Assembly (NCBI GenBank): GCA_029817715.1
Contig: JARUPY010000605.1
Span: forward strand, 2,728,001 to 2,792,000
Source: Melastoma dodecandrum
Taxonomy: Eukaryota > Streptophyta > Magnoliopsida > Myrtales > Melastomataceae
Length of the DNA: 64,000 nt
Reading direction: 5' to 3'
Shown here: one piece after another, positions 12,260-23,674 of the stretch
Layout: each line of letters opens with the position of its first letter
Numbering within the stretch: the first letter of the stretch is position 1
The notes under the pieces: model-generated
Databases searched by the model: none
Seen by the model: only the letters and a program-made list of their open reading frames with translations
Told to the model about the DNA's origin: nothing
Position numbers and translations under genes: made by a program

Positions 12260-12768
12260 TGTTGGGGCGGGAACCGCCGGTGCCGATGACGAAAGCGAAA
12301 AGAATAACGGGAGACGATGTCCGACGCACAGATTTATGTTCGGCTCAAACCGGCTTACGTCCACGGGGAAGTTCTTATTGAGATTCCACTATAACCAATG
12401 AGTTACACGATTACGAGCCCCGAGAAAGTTTCACTCCGAGTCCCCGTAGAAAATCCTCTACCCGACTCTCCTAACATTCTCACTGTCCACAGTGTATCAT
12501 CCGTTCCCAGTACAACGATTCACCAGAGACCTCGGAACGAGACAACCCATCGCCTCCCTTACCCTAGTTACAGAGTCTACATCGCACTAACCTGTGGATA
12601 TCACCTATCCGACTCTCCTATTCGAACCTTTGGACAATCCGTTTATTTATAATAGACAATAAAATCTAGGACGATATCTTTCCAATATCCCATAATATCA
12701 TACGAATTCTTATGTGATATTACCTATCAGATTCTCCAAGATTTCAACTTCGGATCACATTCCTAACA
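12260..12768 (-). repeat. Left LTR (3' LTR) of the 1.9 kb element
   Basis: This 509 bp copy aligns along its full length with 13668-14159. It carries an extra segment near 12575-12600 (CTACATCGCACTAACCTGTGG) that is absent from the right copy and accounts for most of the length difference. Confidence 0.9.
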
Positions 12769-13667
12769 ATCTCCACCTTGAGCAGAAGTCTCTGAAATCT
12801 TCGAGATCTCCTTCTTAGATCTCCCAGGATCCGAAAGGCTCCCCTTTCATCCGTCGCAGCGTGTCATCACCACATGTGACAATCGCTCTACATTCCACGC
12901 GATCGCAGCACTTGCGCTTCCGATCAACCACTATGCATTGTAGCTCCAGCTCTCTCTTGCGCTCCGCACTTAGTACCTTCTTGGTACCCCGAGAAGTCCC
13001 ACCTGTCGACCGTTGTCAGACTTCTCCACCTGGAACATTAATCCGTTCCACTTCACTATTGACATCACCGTCAATGCGAGCTTCACCGTCGAACTACCTC
13101 ATCGGCTGTACCTGCTTGACACCCTCAAGCTCGTACACACAGCCCGTGTACCCGCGTTGCTAGGTAATGCTCCACCTGAAACTAGAAACCCGCTTCAGAT
13201 AACCTGATCAAATTGTCATGCCCTTAAGAGCCTTGCCAACTTCCTTGACTTCGACCCCAAATTCTGTATGGACCTGCACTTGCGCCTTAGCATCCACATG
13301 GCTTTCATTATCCGCACTCCGCACACCTGATCATTAACCGGTGAACTCTACCTCACCGCAAGAAGTTCAATCCTCAAACTTCTTCACCTGGAACTAAAGA
13401 AACGTTCCCCTTGCTCTCAACGCGTCCGTCGATCTCGCAAGTATCCACGTCGAACCCAGTGCACTAACTCCCTTCGACGTCCTTTCTTGGCTCAAAATCC
13501 ATGAGCACATGCATATCTCTATGCATCCGTGCTTCTTCCAAGCACTCTTTTTACCAATCTGCATTCTCGTCGACATCTCCCCCACTGCATTGTCAACCTT
13601 TGCGTTATCAAGGCTCGTCCCCTCTAAACTTCCGTCGAGGAAATCCACTGATCGTCACGATACCACT

Positions 13668-14159
13668 TGTTGGGGCGGGAACCGTCGGCGCCGATGACGA
13701 AAGCGGAAAGAATAATGGAGGACGATGTTCGACGCACAGATTTGCGTGGTTCGGCCCAAACCGGCCTACGTCTACAGGGAGGTCCTCCTTGAGATTCCAC
13801 TATAACCAATGAGTTACACGATTACAAGCCCCGAGAAAGTTTTACCCCGAGTCCCTGTAGAAAATCCTCTACCCGACTCTCCTAACATTCTCACCGCTCA
13901 CTGTGTATCATCCGTTCCCAGTACAACGACTCACCAGAGACCTCGGAGCGCGACAACCCGTCGCATCCCTTACCTTAGTTATAGGGTCAACTCACCTATC
14001 CGACTCTCCTATTCGAACCTCTGGACAATCCGTCTATTTATAATATACAATAAAATCTAGGACGATATCTTTCCGATATCCCATAATATCATACGAAATC
14101 TTATGTGATATTACCTACCATATTCTCCAAGATTTCAACTTCGAATTACATTCCTAACA
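13668..14159 (-). repeat. Right LTR (5' LTR) of the 1.9 kb element
   Basis: This 492 bp copy adjoins the tRNA-Met-type primer-binding site, so it is the 5' LTR of the minus-strand element. It ends in CCTAACA and is followed directly by the second TGTCT target duplication. Confidence 0.9.
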
Positions 14160-15473
14160 TGTCTCAAGTTGAGCTTTCGAGCTGACCTTTTCTTGAATGA
14201 ATGGGCGCAGACCAGTGGCTCTATGAAACAGGCGATGGTCCGAACTTATTACTTCGGGATCAATACATCGACCGTACCGAATTTATCATGTATTTTCCAT
14301 GATGTGTCTGTATTTTTTATATATTCGTTTCCTAAAGAAACGACGGGATCTGAAAAACCGTGTAGATAAGAAATAATCAAGAAGGATTTTTCTTAAAAAG
14401 ACTTGCAACGTACACCAATCTTAATTGATGTTGAAACATTGCAACGCCTTAAATAAACTAGACCTAATTAAAACTAGCATTTAAGAACCGCTCTAGATGC
14501 TTGGAAAAAGTAAAAAATAGAAAGTCTAGAGAGCTGAATAGTTATAGACTTGAGTGTTTGGGTGAATAATAAGTTTACAAGTGAAAGCCTTATGAGCGAA
14601 GTCTAAAAGCAAAAAATTCGAGTAAGTATACGAGCGAGGCCTAGGTTTACGAGTTCAAATTTTATACAATGAAACATCACTTTAGAATTCTAAAAGGTTT
14701 GGCATTTGTTCCTTTTGGTCAATCTTCAGAGTGGAAGAAGAGATTTGTCACTGAAGAGAACAAAAACCTTAAAGAAGACAAATAAATGGGGCCGGCAAGG
14801 CATGAGTGGGAGGCGTTATGGCTGTAAGAATAACGCGGAATCGAGACCAAAACTCGCCTTCTGATTTTCAATAAAGAACGAAGAACCATCGAATGACGAG
14901 AGACAAAAACATCAGGACATAAAAGTCCGCTGTACAGGTCTCACCCTTCCGGACAACTTACCCACCAAAACCAAGGGCGTTACTCGGGTCAAAATTCGAA
15001 TTAGTCGAGGCGAAACTTCGAACGACGGACGTACTACGAAGAAAAGACCGCTGAACATGGATGACCCCCCATGAACCCGAGGAATTGACTACGGGAGACA
15101 TTCATGTGTCAAGTGTTATGTTTTTGAAGCCATAATGTTTGAACTCAGTTTTCTTTAGTAGGTAAATTATGATCCCAAAATAAAATAAAAATCTGTGTAT
15201 GCTACTCATATGCGCGTGTATAAATGTCAAAATGTGTTTCGGGTTTGATTTTACTTCGTTAAACAAATTCTTAATATTAATTCTCAAAACATGTACACAG
15301 GCCCCTGAATCGGCATTTTACAAACCAATACGGTACTCATTTCGTGACAATACGATGAAGCGTACCGAAACACACATTCCATGGTTCTCTCGACGTGGTT
15401 ATTGTTTCGCACGCGGTGGTTAAAAGCGAGGGTTTAACAAACAACGTCAGTCGTGATTTCCTCGCAACGTTGG
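14160..15473. other. Spacer of unrecognised repeat-like sequence
   Basis: No coding region can be supported. The first 200 bases continue the sequence interrupted at 12259. The remainder contains CG-containing words (TTCGAGTAAG, CGAGCGAGGCC, AATTCGAATTAGTCGAGGCG) reminiscent of decayed gypsy-type LTR DNA, but no termini or primer site can be placed. Confidence 0.4.
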
Positions 15474-17385
15474 TGTTGGCCTAGTGATTAAGACTAAGAG
15501 GTGGTGAATTAGTATTAATGCTCAAATGGTCACTTTTGAACTTTTCCACAAAATCCCCAACAGCGGAAGGCTTGACCTCCTGTAAGAACAGAACCTTTGT
15601 GAAGTTTCAGTTTGCTACAGAGGCTATCGAACAGAACTCGAAGTTATTTGTCGTATACTTCGTCAATCAGACCAATTAAATGATTTTTGATAACTTTTGA
15701 AACTTAGAGGTTCATGTTTAAACGGATGTGTAGAACAGAAGCAGTGTAGCACTACCTCCTATAACTCGTCAGTCAACCTTCTGTATCAGCGCGGTTATCC
15801 TTCTGTTTGCGGCTCATGTATGATTAACACTAATGAAATAGTTAACAAACAAAAGTAAATGAGACACAATTTTATAATAGTTCGGTAGAGACTACCTACG
15901 TCCACTCTCACCCAAAATATAGGGTGGTTATCACAAATCGGAACGTATCAGTGATGTAGAAGGTGATACAAGATCAACCCTCTATAATACATGCATCAGA
16001 AGGTACTGCACTTTTACAAGTTTGCACGGGTTAGCATGACTAACAATAGTAACCGGGTGTTTGGACGTTCTCCTCCTCGGTCGGTGTCCTCGCCAGTTGT
16101 ACAGCTACCCGCTGTGTAATCCCCTTGGCTCCTCACCGAGTAATCCCTTGGCTCCTCATCAAACATACACAGCAACCCCCTACGACTTCTCTTAAGCTCC
16201 TCACTGGGTAATCTCTTGGCTCTTCACCAAGAATGCTCCACTTCTCATGAAGACTTCCCCTCGGCTCCTCACCGAGTGGACGTTCCTGTACACAACCACA
16301 ACAGAACGTAGTTATAGAACTAGGTCAGTCCCTCACCTTCTGTGCTCATAGAGTTCTGGCCTTCACTTCGGTTGCACGTTGGCTCGTACACAGCCAACAA
16401 TCCTCCCCCGGATCCTGCTGCACGCCCCTCCAACGCTATCCATAACCTCCAATCGAAGTTCGTCGTGCCCCCAGGTCACTCTCCCAGAAGTTTCACCGAC
16501 GATACTGCCTTATGTAACTCACGCTCCTCCCGTGGTGTTGCAAGAACACGAACGATACACTCAAAGCAAAATCAACTATTCTACTCTGATGTACTCACTC
16601 ACTGAACTTATTCACTAACAATGTTGAATTAATCTATTTGTAGTTATACACATGAATCTAAATTAGGCTAATAGTTTACATGACGTTGTACTGCTGTAGA
16701 TGGAAATTATCTTGCTGCAAAATAAGGGATGTTATCTGTTAGTGTAATAATAATATTAATCCCATAAAATTATTTTCATCTTGTGGCAGCATTACGCCTT
16801 TACCATTGGGAATCAATCAAAGAATGATTGATTTCATCCCCAGTAAGTAACATATGGTTCTGTAGACGTGTAACCTTCTGTAAAAGGAAATAATCATTGA
16901 TATATTTCCTAATCTCGTTGATTTCGTCCAAATATGATTACACATGTTCTGGACATTGTCAGTAGTGAAAGATTGAAAGAGGTTCATCCACATCAAAATA
17001 CAAATGAATGTGGACGCTCTTTAACTTATATAAGGTCATTATAAAAACTTCTAATGTGAGAAATATATTATTCCCAAAAATGGGAAGATATGCTCTCATT
17101 ATTTCTTTGGTAAGAAATTTACGTCACATAAGACAAGATTGACAAATAAATTTCTATATTTACCAAAGTCGGTACTTAGTACTTTGGCATTATAAAAATA
17201 CTTTCGCACATCATTCCTTTAATTAATGTAATAATTTTACTTACAAAACGTTCCTTAAGGTAACCTTTTATTTATAGCACGAGCTTCTACAGATTACATG
17301 AGCACCTTCTGTAGCGTATCAAATATGCTTCTGTAGAATATAGAGGCAAGTTTCTACATATTTCGTCATCAAAACCATATTAACA
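15474..17385 (-). mobile_element. Long Sirevirus-like LTR (solo or orphaned), 1.9 kb
   Basis: The + strand begins TGTTGGCC, followed by GACTAAGAGGTGGTGAATTAG. It ends CATCAAAACCATATTAACA. Read on the minus strand it starts TGTTAATATGGTTTTGATGA and ends in the stretch before GGCCAACA. Both ends match the solo LTR at 58627-60713, which lies in the opposite orientation, and the start resembles the LTR at 61005-62998. The interior repeats the word CTTCTGTAG, as the related copy does, and has a cluster of TTGGCTCCTCACCGAG-like units at 16130-16275. No adjacent polypurine tract or primer site and no matching 5-bp duplication are visible. It is either a rearranged solo LTR or one end of a lost element. 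Confidence 0.7.
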
Positions 17386-18304
17386 ATTATGACGTAAATG
17401 TCGCACCCCTCGGTCTCTTTAATGCGATGAAGTGATGTTTTATGTTGATTATCAGACGGGTTGCCATCTGCTTTAGAACCAAATCCTTCACAATTACTTG
17501 AACGATGGTTGGTGGTTCGCCAAGATTACAACCATCTTCACTTTGCTAAAAACGTTAAAATGTCATCACCAAATCGTTCGCTCGGCAGATTTTTTCGTTG
17601 GTACCAAATCGCTTTATTCTTGTTTTATACTATTATTATTATTATTATTAACCTTCAAGTTGATAATAATAATACATCATTAGTGATGATGCCCAACAAC
17701 AGGGAAAACTTTTGAATATTTGGCACCACCATAATTTTTTTTTTTTGTCCTTCGATATTCCTTGCACCTAATCATAGTATTAGCCTTAACTAGGAATAAT
17801 GATGAGATTGAAATCGACATTTAAGAACAAGTTAGCCTTTCACTCTTGATCAAATCCCAATTCCAATTCCAATTCCAATTGCAAATCCAACTCCAACTCC
17901 TCTCCTCTCATCGTCGCAGATCTCGTTACTAGTTTAGTTTTGATCATAGTTTCCAAGAGAGACCCGAGAGGGAGAGAGAGGGGGGGAAGGAGAAAGTCTC
18001 AAGATGCTGGAAAGTTCTTCTTGGATGAGTTGGCGCTGTCGGAACAAGACATTCCACTACGTTATTACAAAACCCCTTGTCATGTTAACACGTCTTTACT
18101 TATGTAAATAAAGAAAGAGGGAGACCCTACCAATCCCAAATACTCGTGTGGGTGTGTCTCTCTTCTCTCTCGCATAATAATGAGCCAAAGAAAACCCAGT
18201 AATTGATTATTCATAAAAGTAAAAGCCGTGTATTCAAATGTACAGTGAAAGAGCAAGGACAGATCGGCCCCCACTATATCATTTTTCTTCTCTTTGTTTC
18301 ATTG
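17386..18304. other. Spacer upstream of the MYB20/43-like gene
   Basis: No gene is supported. Simple-sequence tracts occur at 17628-17650 (ATT units) and 17850-17895 (repeated CCAATT units). A G/A-rich stretch around 17960-17995 and the bases up to 18304 probably belong to the MYB promoter. Confidence 0.5.
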
Positions 18305-18311
18305 TATAAAT
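18305..18311 (+). promoter_or_regulatory. TATA box of the MYB20/43-like gene
   Basis: TATAAAT lies 164 bases before the ATG at 18469. It is followed by a C/T-rich leader (CCCCCCCTCCCTCCCTCC), the usual arrangement for a plant core promoter. No transcript evidence is available. Confidence 0.6.
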
Positions 18312-18468
18312 ACATCGAGTTGGTGGGCGAGGTTTCTCCCCCCCTCCCTCCCTCCTCAAGATTCCTTGCTCTGGCCTCTCTTCTTCAACGTTCTCGGGAG
18401 ACTTTATTAGTCGAGAGATTCATCTTAGACGTCATCGCTGCGGCGTCCTAGGATTAGGACAAGATAGA

Positions 18469-19392
18469 ATGGGGAGGCAGCCGTGTTGTGAGAAGATTGG
18501 CCTGAAGAAAGGTCCATGGACTGCTGAGGAAGACAGGAAGCTCATCACCTTCTTGCTCAACAATGGCCAGTGTTGTTGGAGGGCCGTCCCCAAGCTCGCT
18601 GGTAAAGAAACATCCCCTCCACCCACCGGCTTCCATCGTTCGTGTTCGGCTCCATCAATGCCGGCCACGAATGACCCCGGATGATGAAAGATGTTTTATT
18701 TTTCGTTTTCCTTTGGGGCAGGGCTGTTGAGGTGTGGGAAGAGTTGCAGGCTGAGGTGGACCAACTACCTCAGGCCCGACCTCAAGAGGGGGCTCTTGTC
18801 CGAATCCGAGGAGAAGCTGGTGATCGACCTCCACTCCCAGCTGGGCAACCGGTGGTCGAAGATTGCGTCCCATATGCCGGGGAGAACTGATAACGAGATC
18901 AAGAACCATTGGAACACTCACATCAAGAAGAAGCTCAGGAAGATGGGAATCGATCCCATGACCCACAAAACAATCCATGATGTCCAAAACCAACAACAAC
19001 ATCAACAACAACAGGAGGAGGACGAGGAGGAGGAGGAGGAGCGGGAAGAAGCTTTGACGTCTCAGGCAGGACACTGTAATAAAACAGGATTAGATCTCCC
19101 CACATTTGGGAACCTTCCAACTGAAGAACAGCCTAAGCCAAATGGCGACCCGGGTCCAGTCCTGAGTGTTTCTTCCTCCATGTCCTCGTCATTATCGTCT
19201 GCCACTTCATCCATGCCTTGCGACAATAGAGACTTGTTCGGGGATATTGGGTTCTTGTTCTTGGACAACGACGAGGAGGAAACGAAGATGGACTTCTGGA
19301 ACGAGGATTTGTTCACTTGGGAGGCCTTCCTAAGTCAAAACCTGGCTCCTCCTCCTCCTTTAGAGCCGATAACATGGAACCATGTCAATTAG
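18469..19392 (+). CDS. R2R3-MYB transcription factor, MYB20/MYB43-like (subgroup 8)
   Basis: Two exons (18469-18601, 18722-19392), joined in phase 1, encode about 267 residues. The protein starts [19 protein letters not shown]2 contains the tryptophans of GPWT, CCWRAV and LRWTNY. R3 contains [20 protein letters not shown]. After the MYB domain comes [15 protein letters not shown], characteristic of the MYB20/40/42/43/85 clade linked to lignin and secondary-wall regulation. The C-terminus has a Q-rich then E-rich tract, a serine cluster, and acidic/aromatic patches near the end ([10 protein letters not shown]) that could activate transcription. The intron usual in the R3 repeat at LGNR/W is absent, so the gene has one intron only. 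Clade assignment is from memory of sequences. Confidence 0.93.
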
Positions 19393-22300
19393 AGAAGGAA
19401 TCCCGAATCCGCATCCATACTATATTATTATACAACCGGAACTGCAAAAGTCCGAAAGAATTTCGGATTTTCGCAATTCCGGGCTCTTAATATGCTTCGT
19501 TGGTGTACGAAAAAACTTCCGCGACTTGTATAGACCAGTGCATATAGGTACTAATCTCGACCCACGGCAGGGGGAGATCCAAGGGTACATGTCGGGAACA
19601 TATGTAATGTAGATCATACTCTATGCACACACCACAGAACCATCCCATGATATTATGAATGAGGATGATGACGATGATGGAGTTGGAATATACTTTGGGG
19701 AGTGGATCAAATTTTGTGGTTGGTGGGAATTTTTCCCACTTTATTGTCACTTGTTTTATATTCTCATATATATAAAAGAATATGACTTCTTCTCTTACAA
19801 TAACGTGTGGTGTCATTTTGTGTGGTGACTTCCCACCTAAAAGCTAAAGGCTTCAAAAAGGGAACTGAACTAATCAAACTCATTTCCCTTGAACTACATG
19901 CTTCTTTTGCAAAACTAAGATCAACTCAAACATCAAGATGACCTCAACTCACATGTCATCGTGATGTCATCTCAAGATATGAGTGAGCTCTTGAGGACTT
20001 GGATACAGAGTGTCAGTCATATGTGCATAATGGAACTCACGACGACTACCAACACCCAAGAAAAATTTTGGGCATAAAGTATTTATTTGAATTGGGAAAT
20101 CTTTAGAATTATGTATTGTTCATCATGAACTACTACTACTAATACACGGCTGTAAGGAGTGGAAAAATCCTCTAAAAAATAGAGAAAATTATAATTAGCC
20201 TCCCCTAGTCATCCCTTTCCTACTTACAAACAAATAAAATAAAATAAACTATCTTGGATTCCGGTTCTCATTCCTCGATATATCCAAATCAAACCCAGCC
20301 GATTAAATTGACCACAACTAATATGATTTTATCTCGAAATTGGGGAATTTTAGAAAATATTGGGAGATTGGTGGTCGATGGAATGCTGCAATCAAGACAT
20401 GGCAAAAGTCAACACGTACTTAGTCCATCATCCAATAGGATCACAAATTAAAAATTAATATGCATCATGTTCTTGGTGTGTTTATATGGGGGATTAGTTT
20501 TGGGTTGACTAATGAAAAACTACCCAAGAAAAAGATCCAATCGATGGGTGAGAAATTATTTAAAGACCATCCTCGTGCTAACGAAGGAAAAAAAACAACA
20601 TAAATACGGGGGTCAATTAGTCCTAAAATTGATGTATATCCAATCTAAGTTTGCCTTGCTTTTGTATAGTTAAACAATGTGAAAGTCTTAATGTATATAG
20701 TCCTTTGGATTAGTTGATGTTGCCATTACAACTTCCCCCCCAACCAATGCTATCTATTAGTGTTTGGTCGATGTTACTACAAGGATATTTCTTTTAGTCG
20801 TCAGTTTTTAAAAAATTGAATATATAAGAAGAGAGGATGTAAGTATAGTAAGGCCACACGATTTGAATTGGATTTTTCTTTATGTGGGTCATTTAGAAAA
20901 GGACGTTGTGAATTAAGACAAGAGATTACAAACATTGCCAGGTGTTATGGATATGAGACATTTTTCAAAGTGTTTAAGGATTCCCATTCACACCCTTTCG
21001 CATAAATATCGGGTTTCGAGTGATACATAGATTTGAGAACAAGGTCTGTTTGAAAGTATGAGGAAAGTATGGAGTTGGTCATGTGTCGTTTATCTTTATG
21101 TAAAATGCATTCATTCGCAATTGCGCCGCATCAGCATTGATTCGATAATAACCGAGTATCATTGTAGTTGGTATTTTGGTATACATTACATGATCGATAG
21201 ACAATATTGTATCCAATGCCACCAGATGATTCTTTGAGCACGCGAAAAAGGGAAGAAACCTCTGCCTTATCGTCATATTTTTTTCCCCTTTTCCTCCCTC
21301 CACCACCACAACTCCATATCCTTCCTTTGTCAATCATTTCGACAATCTGTGTGGGGGATTCAATCACAGATGGGTATGATTAAGGTATACTACTCCTCCA
21401 ACACCCAACTCAACCAAAACCATCATTTGTGTGTCACGTTGCTTTGTCATCTCCTGTCGACACCTAGAAAGGTTTGAGTAACAAATGGCCAGTGTCGGGC
21501 CAAGGATTCATGCCACATATACGCACTCTTTGGTACGTAACCTTTTTGGAAAGAGTACATGAGCACGACATGAAAAATTCTTGTAAGAAAAACACGTATT
21601 GGACAAGGGAATACGGCAACGTGGCAAGCGAAGATCAAACCATTTGAGCACGCGAACAAAAGACAATGAAATAAATCCAGACTGGCATCTTTTGTTGAAG
21701 TGGGGGTGGTGGGATTTGGGTCCTCCCAATCCTCTCCCTCTAACACCACTACTTTTCCTAAATACCATTTCTTTTTTTGGGGGGGGGGGGGGGTCAGTAG
21801 TTATTGCGTTCGTTTGGTCCCTTTTCTATTGCTAAAGAGGAATACGCGTTTTCCTTTCGAGTAGTACGACCCGACGATTACTATACAATGTGAATGTATT
21901 CAGGTTTTCAAGTAAACATTTGAAAGTAGAGAACTTCATCCAACCCCCTACCTCGAGTGTTATTTAACCGTGTTCGAAGTAGAACTGTGGACGCCGAGAA
22001 AAACTTGACCGTTGAAGTAGGGCTTTTTATCTTATTCGATCCAACTCGAGCTGGATTTAATTAGGATAACTGCCATTAGGGGAGACGTTGAATGATGAGG
22101 AGGACTCTTTGATGGAATGGAACCATCATCTTACTTGACTTAAATGACAATTTTTAGGGCGTATTTCACCCATCACTCTATCTGCCTAATCTAAAACCAA
22201 ACCTCAATTTGGTACTCACCTGCCCTAAATCAATCACTTTCAGATAAAGAAAAGATCAACCCCTAGTGTTTTTTTGTTTGGTTTGGTTGGGGTTGGTACG

Positions 22301-22994
22301 ACTTAGGTTTTCATTAGCATACTTCGATACAATGCCGTGTAGGAAAACAGGAAACAACTATTTGACTAAATCTTTGATCTTTTGTTTTGTTGCCGTCGGT
22401 TAAGTAAAATCCCGTTCGGTTGATCATTTTCTTTCGTCTTTGTTCCCCCACCACATTGTCACGAGATGTTGAACGAGAAAAAAGGCTGCCGAATACAACT
22501 CCGAACATCGTTCGCGCTGACTCTGACCGTCGGTGTAATAATCCGCCGTCCGTAGTCGGTTCTATATTTCATGGGCCTGGCCTCAACCATTCGTCGGCCC
22601 TGATTATGAGCCCAAGCCCAATTACGTGGTAAATTCGGCCAGAAGTTAATGGGCCTCGCTGTGAAGTCGGGCCCAACTATAACAACTGTTTGTTGTCCAA
22701 GGTTTATCGGATCTTTCTGATTTACGTCGGATCCACGCGGTTGGTGGTGTTGTTGCTGCTTCTGCTGCTGTCGTTTTCCTTCTCGCCCTCTCTGTGGGTT
22801 CTAATGCTGTCGCCGCCGATGAAGAAGGATGAAACAACTCCTTCCGTGGCCTGCCTGAAACTGAGATGAGTGAGCGAGAATGTTCCCCCTTGTGTTTGTA
22901 AGGGCCGTGTTGTTGCTGCTGGAGTTGGATGCCGGCTTGGCGATATCTGTTTTGATCAATATGTGGATGTTTTTTGGGTTTCTTCTCCTTGCAG
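19393..22994. other. 3.6 kb spacer without a recognisable gene
   Basis: Open frames are short and none resembles a protein family. The stretch is mostly AT-rich. A 14-base G run lies near 21779-21792 and short C/T tracts near 21290. From ~22700 the sequence turns GC-richer, with CTGCTGCTTCTGCTGCTG, and leads into the GH17 relic. This last part may hold its promoter and first exon, but I cannot place a start. Confidence 0.5.
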
Positions 22995-23163
22995 ACGCCT
23001 CCGCGGGTGTTAATATTGGAACCGATCTTTCCGACATGCCGCACCCAACTCAAGTTGTGGCCTTGCTCAAAGCCCAGAATATCCGGCACGTCCGGCTATA
23101 CAATGCAGACCGCGGAATGCTCGTTGCACTTGCGAACTCCGGAAAATTCAGGTCGTGGTTTCG
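22995..23163 (+). pseudogene. Truncated GH17 glucan endo-1,3-beta-glucosidase exon
   Basis: After a good acceptor (TTGCAG at 22989-22994) the sequence encodes GVNIGTDLSDMPHPTQVVAL, then KAQNIRHVRLYNADRGMLVA and LANSG. This is the N-terminus of plant GH17 beta-1,3-glucanases. A two-base insertion near 23147 shifts frame: the family's IQVVVS follows in another frame and similarity then stops at about 23163. No other GH17 exon follows before or after the Mutator-like element, so the active-site part is missing. It is a 5' gene relic. The upstream frame from 22880 is hydrophobic and might include the signal-peptide exon, but a first exon cannot be defined. Confidence 0.8.
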
Positions 23164-23212
23164 GAAAATTACATACGGTTCTAAAAAGTTTATGTTTTTT
23201 TGTTTAATAAAA

Positions 23213-23346
23213 TACAAATTATCGATATTTAGCCCTAACTATAGGCCAACTTTACGTTTTGTCATATCGTTTAAAAATTTTTCGATTCGGCCTTTTTTCA
23301 ATTTTATTTTTCGATTTAGCCTAATCCGTAACGGACGTTACGGTGT
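23213..23346 (+). repeat. Left terminal inverted repeat of the MULE
   Basis: This 134 bp arm matches the reverse complement of 27742-27868. The main differences are a few substitutions and an extra CATATCG-like segment near 23262. Confidence 0.9.
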
Positions 23347-23674
23347 GGACGGAAAAGTGGTAGAATATCTTACGTGGCATGAAAAGTTTTTTTGCTTTTT
23401 TCCTACGTGGATTATCTGGACGAAACAAGTCGATAAGAGGGGTTAGGGTTTCGTGTGTGAGGTGATTTGGGTTTATTCATCTGTGCCTCGACTTCGGGCA
23501 TCTTGCGGTGTTTTTCGACGATTCCTTGGTTGACTTTCCTCCCGGTAAGTCGATTGTGTCTATTTGTTCAGATCGTAATGGGTTTATGGTGTATGTTTGT
23601 TTACTGGGTTTGCTTGGGTTTAGTGGACGGGACTGATTTGCATTTCCACGATTGTTGATGGTTGGCAGGTCAGA

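Larger units (their letters stand above)
12260..14159 (-). mobile_element. Complete non-autonomous LTR retrotransposon, 1.9 kb
   Basis: Two direct repeats (12260-12768 and 13668-14159) start TGTTGGGGCGGGAACCG and end ATTCCTAACA, so each has TG...CA termini. The element is flanked by perfect 5-bp target duplications, TGTCT at 12255-12259 and 14160-14164. Orientation is minus. Next to the right LTR the minus strand reads TGGTATCGTGACGATCAG, a primer-binding site of the tRNA-Met type. Next to the left LTR it reads CAAGGTGGAGAT, a polypurine tract typical of Ty1-copia elements. The 0.9 kb interior has no gag or pol similarity in any frame, so mobility would have to depend on enzymes of an autonomous relative. 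The LTRs differ by many substitutions and small indels, so the insertion is not recent. Confidence 0.9.

Noticed and set aside
14169..14369. 66-residue open frame after the LTR element, suspected organellar fragment
   Set aside because: I could not match it to any plastid or mitochondrial gene with confidence.
18722..19392. Missing third exon in the MYB20/43-like gene
   Set aside because: The R3 repeat is uninterrupted and the frame continues to a natural stop; loss of the second intron is a known variation.
21778..21793. Long G runs (also near 37960 and 45560) as G-quadruplex or regulatory sites
   Set aside because: Single homopolymers without the four-run pattern; they may be assembly-sensitive simple repeats.
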